64,000 bases of DNA from FEN-680 sp036845225 (GTDB lineage: Bacteria; Actinomycetota; Geothermincolia; Fen-727; Anoxymicrobiaceae): the NCBI GenBank assembly GCA_036845225.1, contig DAIUEJ010000001.1, positions 1 through 64,000 on the forward strand, written 5' to 3'. How positions within the stretch are numbered: position 1 is the first letter of the stretch; each line of letters begins with the position of its first letter. The notes beneath the pieces are model-generated. The model had not been told where the DNA came from and did not search any database. It saw nothing but the letters and a program-made list of their open reading frames with translations. Positions 54,576-61,074 of this stretch are shown here, in pieces. The position numbers were made by a program, and so were the translations under genes.

Positions 54576-55451
54576 AGGGGTCAGGCACCGTCCACTTTCT
54601 TGTCCACGCAAGGCTCCGCGACGTTTGATTCTTTGCTTGTATTGCTGATACAATTCAAGCATGCCACGGCAACCCAGACTGGAAATGCCCAACACCATCT
54701 ATCACATAACTATGCGAGGAAACGCGCAGCAGGATATCGTTACCTCTGATAACGAAGGTGCGCTCTTCCTTGAGATGCTGGGGCGGACAGTCGAGGACTT
54801 TGGGTGGACCTGCCACGCTTTCTGTCTGATGAACAACCACTACCATCTTGTGGTGCAGATCGAACACGAGAACCTGTCACAGGGCATGCAACGGCTGAAT
54901 GGGAAATACGCGGCTGCCGTAAATGCGCGAAAGAGGCGAAGTGGCCATCTTTTTGAGGGGAGGTTTTATTCCAGGATAGTTGATAACGAAGCGTACTTCT
55001 TTGCCGTGTCCTGCTATATCGTCCTGAACCCGGTGAGGGCGTTCCTTGTCAAACAGCCTGCATCATGGAGATGGTCGAGCTACCAGAAGACCGCCTTCGG
55101 CGGGAGCCACCCCGGATTCTTGAAACCCGACTTCCTGTTATCGCTGTTCGGGGATGAACGGGATCTGGCGCGGACAGCCTACATGGAGTTCATCAACGAG
55201 TCGATGGAGGAGAATCATGATGGGCCCGAGCGCCTCCGGGAGTTACAGCCTGCGACCAGACGCGATCTTGAGGACATATTCAAAGACCCTTCCAGAGGGC
55301 GAAATGAACTTATTGAGGACGCTTACTTCATCTACGCGTACAGAATAAGAGAGATTGCACACCACTGTGGAATTTCCAAAAGCATGGTAGGCAAAATCGT
55401 TAGAAACTCTAAGCGGAGGGTGGACAAAAAGGTGGACGGTGCCTGACCCCT
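54576..55451 (+). mobile_element. RAYT element 2 flanked by 32-bp inverted repeats
   Basis: An 876-bp unit with inverted repeats at 54576-54607 and 55420-55451, matching at 30 of 32 positions (outer end AGGGGTCAGGCACCGTCCAC). It carries one transposase gene whose 3' end lies in the right repeat. The right repeat ends two bases into the stop codon of the convergent hdrA gene. Confidence 0.85.
54661..55446 (+). CDS. REP-associated tyrosine transposase (RAYT, Y1_Tnp)
   Basis: A 261-residue relative of the transposase at 44384-45157. YHITMRGNAQQDIVTSD; HUH pair in LMNNHYHLVVQI; catalytic-Tyr region LNGKYAAAVNARKRRSGHLF; CYIVLNPVRAFLV; and a C-terminal helix-turn-helix-like YRIREIAHHCGISKSMVGKI. 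The two share the same architecture but are clearly diverged, and their terminal repeats differ, so they are separate lineages and not copies of one element. The last codons (ending VDKKVDGA) lie in the right repeat. Confidence 0.93.
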   Translation: MPRQPRLEMPNTIYHITMRGNAQQDIVTSDNEGALFLEMLGRTVEDFGWTCHAFCLMNNHYHLVVQIEHENLSQGMQRLNGKYAAAVNARKRRSGHLFEGRFYSRIVDNEAYFFAVSCYIVLNPVRAFLVKQPASWRWSSYQKTAFGGSHPGFLKPDFLLSLFGDERDLARTAYMEFINESMEENHDGPERLRELQPATRRDLEDIFKDPSRGRNELIEDAYFIYAYRIREIAHHCGISKSMVGKIVRNSKRRVDKKVDGA

Positions 55452-57750
55452 ATGTGGGGGTGCGCTCGGATTCCTTGTAGCGCAGCACGCTCTTGTCGAG
55501 CGGCCCCAGCTTCTTCGCGGTCTCCACGATGTTCTTGACGGCCTCCGCCCACTTCTCGCCCTCCGCGGCAGAGATCCAGGCCAGTTGCAGGCGCTCCGGG
55601 TCCATGCCCAGGTCTGCGAGGTAGTCCTTGAGCGCGAAGAAGCGCGCCTCAGTCATGAGGTTGGCGCTGATGTAGTGACAGTCGCCGATATGGCAACCGG
55701 ACATCAGGACCGCGTCCGCGTTGTTTCGGAAAGCCTCGAGCACGTAGAGCGGGTCGATGCGCGCGGAGCACATCAGCCTGATGATGCGGACGTTCGGCGG
55801 GTACTGGAAACGGCTGACACCGGCGAGGTCCGCGCCGGCGTACGAGCACCAGTTGCAGGTGAACGCCAGGACCTGGGGCTGGTAGTCCGGCCCGGGCTTC
55901 GAAGGCTCGGGGAACGCAGCCTTGATCTGTGCGAGCGTCTGGTCCTCGGTGAAGTGCTGGGTGCGGATCGCCAGCGTCGGGCACCCGGCCGCGCAAGCGC
56001 CGCAGCCCTTGCACAGCGCCGCGTTGATGCTGGAGACCCAACGGCCCTTCTCGTCGGTGATCATCTCGACCGCGCCGAACGGACACACCCAGGCGCAGAA
56101 GCCGCATCCGATGCAGCTCTCGGGATCGACGCTTGAGGTGATTGCTTCCGTGAAGACGGTCTCCTTGCGCATCGGGTTCACGGCGTGCGACGCCGCGGCG
56201 TGCGCCTGCGCGATGCTCTCGGCGATGTCCTTGGGACCCTGCGCGGTCCCGCAGACGTAGATCCCGTCAGTGGCGAAGTCCACCGGGCGAAGCTTGACGT
56301 GCGCCTCGAAGAAGAACTTGTCCTGGCCGACGGAGACCCGCAACATCTTGGCGAGGTCGAGGCCTCCCTGAGTCTGCACCAGCGGGGAGGAAAGGATGAC
56401 CATATCCGCGGGTATCTCTGCCTCGCGCTGCATCAGTTCCATGTAAGTCTTGACCTTGAGGCGGCCGTCGTCGGCCGACACCTCAGGCCTGCGCTCCGGG
56501 CTGTACTTCCTGAAGCGGATCCCCATCGAACGCGCCTTCTTGTACCACTCTTCCTGGATGACCCCGTAGACCTCGATGTCGTTGTGCAGCACGCTCACGT
56601 TTGCCTCAGGGAACTTCTCCTTCAGCGCGATGGCGTTCTTGATGCCCACCATGCAGCAGATGCGGTTGCAGTAGGTGACCCGCTGGCCCCTGCTGCCGAC
56701 GCAGCCGATGATGACCGCGTCCTTGATGTCGGGCACGCGGCCCTCCTTCAACATCAACTCGAGCTGGCCCTGGGTTATCACGTTTTCAAGCTCTCCGTAG
56801 CCGTAGAGGCCTTCAGGCTTCATCTCCTCAGCGCCAGTGGCCACGACCACCGTGCCCACCTTGAAGGTCTCGTCACGGTCCCCGAGGCCGACGGTCACGT
56901 CGAAGTTGCCGAAGTACCCATTGACGGACTTGAGCGTCGCGCCGGTATAGAGGTGGATGTTCTCAGCGGCTTTGATCCGCTTGAGGTAGTTGGAGATCAC
57001 CTGGGCGGGGTCGGCGTCGGTGGGGGTGAGCCTGTCGAGGCTGCGCATCATCCCTCCGACTTCCGCCTCCTTCTCGACAAGGTAGACCTGGTATCCCTGA
57101 GCGGCGATCGACAGCGCCGCGGTCATGCCCGCAATCCCTGCGCCTATCACGCAGGAGGCAGGGAAGATGTCGATCGAGATCTCCTTGAGGGGTTCCAACA
57201 GAGTGGCCCTCATCACGCTCATGCGCACGAGGTCCTTGGCCTTGGCTGTTGCTGCGTCCCACTCGTGCATGTGGACCCAGGAGCACTGGTCGCGGATGTT
57301 CGCGAATTCGAACAGGTACTTGTTGAGCCCCGCCTCCTCGCATGCGGCGCGGAACAGCGGCTCGTGAGTACGCGGCGTGCACGACGCCACGACGACGCGG
57401 TTGAGATCGTGCTCCTTGATTGCTTGCTTTATGGCCTGGATGCCGTCCTCGGCGCACGTGTAAAGGTTGCGCGTCGCGAAGACCACGTGAGGCAGCGTCG
57501 CGGCGTATTCGGTCACGTCCGCGACGTCGAGGAAGCCCGCTATATTACTGCCACAATGGCAGATGAAAACTCCGATGCGGGGCTCTTCCTTCGCTGTGCC
57601 TGCCGCCCTGGCAGCGGGGGCTTCCGCCTCCACCTTCGGGGCCGCCGGCTCTTTGCTCCTGGTCGCTGCCTTCTTGCTCGTGTCCTTCTTCGGGGACGAC
57701 GATCTGGCGGCCGCCTTGCTACCGGCCGCTCTCTTGTCAGCCAAGGCCAT
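55450..57750 (-). CDS. HdrA-MvhD fusion, heterodisulfide-reductase-like flavoprotein
   Basis: A 766-residue iron-sulfur flavoprotein. Residues 1-55 are a Lys/Ala/Ser-rich extension. The HdrA N-terminal region follows (IGVFICHCGSNIAGFLDV, VVVASCTPRTHEPLFR), then an FAD domain (VIGAGIAGMTAALSIAAQG), and two [4Fe-4S] ferredoxin motifs (CIGCGFCAWVCPFGAVEM; CKGCGACAAGCPTLAI). The last 120 residues are an MvhD-like [2Fe-2S] domain (TCNWCSYAGADLAG, MCSARIDP, SGCHIGDCHY). HdrA splits electron pairs by flavin bifurcation; MvhD normally carries electrons from a hydrogenase or formate dehydrogenase. It is the last gene of the Hdr operon seen here and ends against a RAYT element. Confidence 0.92.
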   Translation of the reverse strand: MALADKRAAGSKAAARSSSPKKDTSKKAATRSKEPAAPKVEAEAPAARAAGTAKEEPRIGVFICHCGSNIAGFLDVADVTEYAATLPHVVFATRNLYTCAEDGIQAIKQAIKEHDLNRVVVASCTPRTHEPLFRAACEEAGLNKYLFEFANIRDQCSWVHMHEWDAATAKAKDLVRMSVMRATLLEPLKEISIDIFPASCVIGAGIAGMTAALSIAAQGYQVYLVEKEAEVGGMMRSLDRLTPTDADPAQVISNYLKRIKAAENIHLYTGATLKSVNGYFGNFDVTVGLGDRDETFKVGTVVVATGAEEMKPEGLYGYGELENVITQGQLELMLKEGRVPDIKDAVIIGCVGSRGQRVTYCNRICCMVGIKNAIALKEKFPEANVSVLHNDIEVYGVIQEEWYKKARSMGIRFRKYSPERRPEVSADDGRLKVKTYMELMQREAEIPADMVILSSPLVQTQGGLDLAKMLRVSVGQDKFFFEAHVKLRPVDFATDGIYVCGTAQGPKDIAESIAQAHAAASHAVNPMRKETVFTEAITSSVDPESCIGCGFCAWVCPFGAVEMITDEKGRWVSSINAALCKGCGACAAGCPTLAIRTQHFTEDQTLAQIKAAFPEPSKPGPDYQPQVLAFTCNWCSYAGADLAGVSRFQYPPNVRIIRLMCSARIDPLYVLEAFRNNADAVLMSGCHIGDCHYISANLMTEARFFALKDYLADLGMDPERLQLAWISAAEGEKWAEAVKNIVETAKKLGPLDKSVLRYKESERTPT

Positions 57751-57843
57751 TCCTTTCGGTACTGCTATATATTTTTTCCGGGCTTCCGCCTGCCAACCGG
57801 GAAGCCCGCGCGCCGGAAAGACGCCGGCGCTCGTCAGTTGGTG

Positions 57844-58080
57844 CTACCTCTTCCGCGCGGCAGCCTTCTTCTTTGCAGGCTTCTTCGCTGCCTTCTTCTT
57901 CGCGGGCGCCTTCTTCTTCGCTGCGGCCNNNNNNNNNNNNNNNNNNNNNNNNNNNNNNNNNNNNNNNNNNNNNNNNNNNNNNNNNNNNNNNNNNNNNNNN
58001 NNNNNNNNNNNNNNNNNNNNNNNNNNNNTCTTCTTGGCCGGAGCCTTCTTCTTCGCCGTCTTCTTCTTCGCTGCTGCCAT
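57844..58080 (-). CDS. Small Lys/Ala-repeat (histone H1-like) protein, interrupted by assembly gap
   Basis: It begins MAAAKKKTAKKKAPAKK and ends AKKPAKKKAAARKR; the middle is unknown because of 102 N bases, so the true length is not known from this sequence. An AGGAGGTAGGAG lies just before the ATG, and the start is 10 bases after the stop of the upstream hdrA, so it is likely translated from the Hdr transcript. The composition resembles bacterial H1-like DNA-binding proteins or basic tails. The repetitive coding sequence probably caused the gap. The role inside a redox operon is unknown. Confidence 0.7.
   Translation of the reverse strand: MAAAKKKTAKKKAPAKKXXXXXXXXXXXXXXXXXXXXXXXXXXXXXXXXXXAAAKKKAPAKKKAAKKPAKKKAAARKR
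57927..58028. other. Assembly gap (102 N)
   Basis: A run of 102 undetermined bases inside the Lys/Ala-repeat gene. The flanks on both sides are CTTCTTCGC-type repeats, which explains why the assembly failed here. The real length of the missing DNA may differ. Confidence 0.98.
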
Positions 58081-58090
58081 CTCCTACCTC

Positions 58091-59437
58091 CTATCTCCCA
58101 GACCCGGCTTTTGCCGAAGCCTTCTTACCGACGAACTCTTTGATCGTCTGTGCTGCCCTGTCTGCCGCGCCGCCCCCCTGGGTCACCGCATCGGTCACAT
58201 CCATCGGTCGCGTGCAAGCGCCAGCTATGTAGATCCCGGGCACGTTGGTATCCATTGGAGCGAGCAGGTCGTCTTGCGCCTTGAAGAAATCGAACTCATC
58301 CATCTTCACGCCGAGAGCTTCTCCCAGCTTCTCTATCCCCGGAGGCGGGACGAACGCAGTCGATAACACGACCATGTCCACTTCCATTTTCTTCACGCCA
58401 CCGCTTTCCGTGTCGTCGTACCACACGTAAAGGTTCTTCGTCTCCGGGTCCTCTGTAATCTCTCCCGGCCTCGCTCTGACGTAAGTGATGCCGTACTCGT
58501 CGGCACCTCTCCTAATATATTCGTCGAATCCCCTGCCAAATGCTCTTAAGTCAGTATAGAAGATTATATTCTCCGTGTCGTCATGGTGCATGTAAGCGAG
58601 CATCGAATCTTTCGTAGCGTACATGCAGCAAACGCTGCAACAGTAAGGATGCCCGCTGCGCACATCGCGCGCGCCGACGCATTGTATGTAAGCGATGCGC
58701 TTCGGCCTCTCGTCGTCGGAGCGGCGCTTCAGGTGACCGCCCGTCGGTCCGCTCGCGTTGATGAGTCGCTCGTATTCCATCGAGTGTATTACGTTCGCGA
58801 ACCTTCCGTAACCGTACTCGGTGACTGGCGTCGGGTCGTAAATGTCGAGGCCTGTCGCGACGATGACGGCGCCGACCTCGAGAGTCACCACTTCTTCTTT
58901 CTGCTTGAAGTCTATCGCTCCGCGCTGGCACGCCTCGATGCACTGGCTCTTGCACTTGCCCTTCGATAGCAACAGGCATCGCTCCTCGTCGATGATCGCG
59001 ACTCGCGGGACCGCCTGCATGAACGGTATATAAGCCGCGCCGCGCATGCTGAAGTTCTGGTTCCACTCGTCGGGTATCCTGCCCGCGAGCGCGCATGCCT
59101 GCGTGCAGGCGTCGCAGCCCGTGCATTTCGTCTCGTCCACGTGACGGGCGCGCTTGCGTACCTTCACCTTGAAATTGCCCGCCTTGCCGGTGAGGCCCTC
59201 GACCTCGGAGCAGGTGAGCACGTCGACGTTGGGATGGTTGAAGCAGGTGATCATCTTCGGCGCGAGGATGCAGATAGAGCAGTCGTTGGTGGGGAACACC
59301 TTGTCGAGCAGCGCCATGCGGCCGCCGATGGACGGCTGCTTCTCGACCATGTAGACGTGCATCCCCTTGTCCCCGAGGTCGAGGGCCGCCTGTATCCCGC
59401 AGACCCCGCCGCCGATGATGAGTACTGATTCGGACAT
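58091..59437 (-). CDS. HdrA-like FAD/iron-sulfur protein (CoB-CoM heterodisulfide reductase A family)
   Basis: A 448-residue flavoprotein. It has an N-terminal Rossmann fold (VLIIGGGVCGIQAALDLG) and a Cys-rich segment after it (FPTNDCSICILAPK). A ferredoxin-like set follows (CTGCDACTQACALAGRIPDE) and CLLLSKGKCKSQCIEAC, then IQCVGARD...CCSVCCMYATKDS and a second FAD segment near the C-terminus (VPGIYIAGACTRPMDVTDAV). It lacks an MvhD tail. Its ATG shares one base with the stop of the upstream gene (TAATG), so translation is coupled. QmoA of sulfate reducers is a relative; no Apr or Dsr gene is here. Confidence 0.92.
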   Translation of the reverse strand: MSESVLIIGGGVCGIQAALDLGDKGMHVYMVEKQPSIGGRMALLDKVFPTNDCSICILAPKMITCFNHPNVDVLTCSEVEGLTGKAGNFKVKVRKRARHVDETKCTGCDACTQACALAGRIPDEWNQNFSMRGAAYIPFMQAVPRVAIIDEERCLLLSKGKCKSQCIEACQRGAIDFKQKEEVVTLEVGAVIVATGLDIYDPTPVTEYGYGRFANVIHSMEYERLINASGPTGGHLKRRSDDERPKRIAYIQCVGARDVRSGHPYCCSVCCMYATKDSMLAYMHHDDTENIIFYTDLRAFGRGFDEYIRRGADEYGITYVRARPGEITEDPETKNLYVWYDDTESGGVKKMEVDMVVLSTAFVPPPGIEKLGEALGVKMDEFDFFKAQDDLLAPMDTNVPGIYIAGACTRPMDVTDAVTQGGGAADRAAQTIKEFVGKKASAKAGSGR

Positions 59438-61071
59438 TAACTCTTACTCCTGGTCTTGGCTTTCGCAGGCTTTGCGGCCTCGACGAGGCCCAGCGCTTCA
59501 GCGACTATCGATGTGAAATCTTCTATAGGGATATCGACCGCGGCGCGGTCACCCGGCACCTTGCCCGACAGCGCGCAACGGAAATGTATCTGGCACTTGG
59601 GGCATGCCGTCACCAGCACGTCCGCGCCCGTCGCCTTCGCCTCCGCGAGCCTCGCCATCTGGATGCTCTTGGCGGTGGCGCCGCACGAGACCCACGAGCT
59701 CACACCGCAACAGATGGCGTCCGCGCCGCTGTGCTCCATCTCGACCAACTCGACCCCGGGGATCGCTTCCAGGACTCTCCTCGGCGCATCGTACACGCCC
59801 ATGTAGCGCCCAAGCCGGCACGGGTCCTGGTAAGTGACAGTCTTTGCGACCTCGTTGCCGAAGGAGAGCTTGCCCGCGTCGATGCGGTCCGCCAGCAGCT
59901 CGGAGATGTGCATGACATCTATGTCCCAGCCCTTGACCACCTTCGGGTACTCGCTCGCGAGAGTCTGGTAGCCCTCCGGGCAGGAGACGACGATGCGCTT
60001 GACGCCGGCGGCCTTGAAAAGCTCTGCGTTCTTCTTCGCCAGCGCCTCGAAGCGCGCCGGGTCACCCGCGAAGAGCAGGTCATGCCCGCAGCAGCGTTCG
60101 TCCGGGAGCACGACCGGGGTTATGCCGGCGGCGTTCAGGATGGCGACGGAGTTGCGTGCGATGTCGAGCGAGCTCGGCGAGATGTGGCCGTGGCTGACGT
60201 CGAAGTGCGGAAGGCACCCGACGAAGAACATAACGTCGGACTTGGCTGTCGCCTTCGGCTTTGTCTTGAGGCCTTGCAGCCAGGAGGTTCGCTCCTGGGT
60301 CAGGCCGTCGGCGGCCATCATCCGCATCCACGAGTACATCTGCCCGGACTGTGTCGGGCATCCATCGAGTCCCAGGTCGAGGGCCTCGACGCGCGAGTCC
60401 CTGATGAACTCGGAGAACCGCACGTTGTACGGGCACCGCTCCTCACACGTCCTGCAGGTCAGGCAGTCCCACAACTGCTGGCTGGTCTCGAGCTCGCCGT
60501 GCAGCTTCTCGAGCGACTGTTCGACGGTCGCTCGCGGGCTGAACTCGCTGTCGCGCCTCGAGACCGGGCAGGACGCGGTGCACTTTCCGCACTCGACGCA
60601 GAGGTATGCGTCGGTCCGCTTCATTATCTCGTCGGCGTCGATCGGTGGGGCGGCCGCGGTCTTTTTCGCTTTGGCGAGCGGGTTCGGCCCGAGCTTCTTG
60701 AGGGCCTTCGAGAAGTCGGCAATCTCGCTCGCGAACACCTCACCCTCGTTGGCGTTGATCCACTTGATGCGGAGCCTGTCGGCGCCGAGGCCGAGCAGCG
60801 TCAGCAGTTTCTTCGTGCTCTCCACCTGATCGCGGGCCTTGAGGTTGCCGCTGATGTAGTGGCAGTCAGCCTCATGGCAGCCGCCGACCAGCACGCCGTC
60901 GGCGCCTTCCTCAAAAGCCTTCAGGATGAAGGACGGCTCGACGCGCCCGGAGCACATCACGCGCACCAGGCGGACGTTGGTCGGATACTGAATGCGCGAG
61001 ACGCCGGCGTAATCGGCGCCAGCATAGGCGCACCAGTTGCAAACGAACGCTACTATCTCAGGCTCTGCCAT
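59437..61071 (-). CDS. MvhD-HdrC-HdrB fusion protein
   Basis: A 544-residue fusion. Residues 1-130 are an MvhD-type [2Fe-2S] domain (VCNWCAYAGADYAGVSR, MCSGRVEPSF, GGCHEADCHY). Residues 150-225 are HdrC-like with two [4Fe-4S] sites (CVECGKCTASCP; CLTCRTCEERCP). The rest is HdrB-like with two CCG modules (LPDERCCGHDLLF and AICCGVSSWVSCG, with CPEG and CPKC partners) that build noncubane [4Fe-4S] clusters in HdrB. Such clusters reduce disulfides in methanogens; the acceptor here is unknown. It ends in a Lys/Ala-rich tail. The start lies three bases after the stop of the upstream double HdrA. Confidence 0.93.
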   Translation of the reverse strand: MAEPEIVAFVCNWCAYAGADYAGVSRIQYPTNVRLVRVMCSGRVEPSFILKAFEEGADGVLVGGCHEADCHYISGNLKARDQVESTKKLLTLLGLGADRLRIKWINANEGEVFASEIADFSKALKKLGPNPLAKAKKTAAAPPIDADEIMKRTDAYLCVECGKCTASCPVSRRDSEFSPRATVEQSLEKLHGELETSQQLWDCLTCRTCEERCPYNVRFSEFIRDSRVEALDLGLDGCPTQSGQMYSWMRMMAADGLTQERTSWLQGLKTKPKATAKSDVMFFVGCLPHFDVSHGHISPSSLDIARNSVAILNAAGITPVVLPDERCCGHDLLFAGDPARFEALAKKNAELFKAAGVKRIVVSCPEGYQTLASEYPKVVKGWDIDVMHISELLADRIDAGKLSFGNEVAKTVTYQDPCRLGRYMGVYDAPRRVLEAIPGVELVEMEHSGADAICCGVSSWVSCGATAKSIQMARLAEAKATGADVLVTACPKCQIHFRCALSGKVPGDRAAVDIPIEDFTSIVAEALGLVEAAKPAKAKTRSKS

Positions 61072-61074
61072 TCG

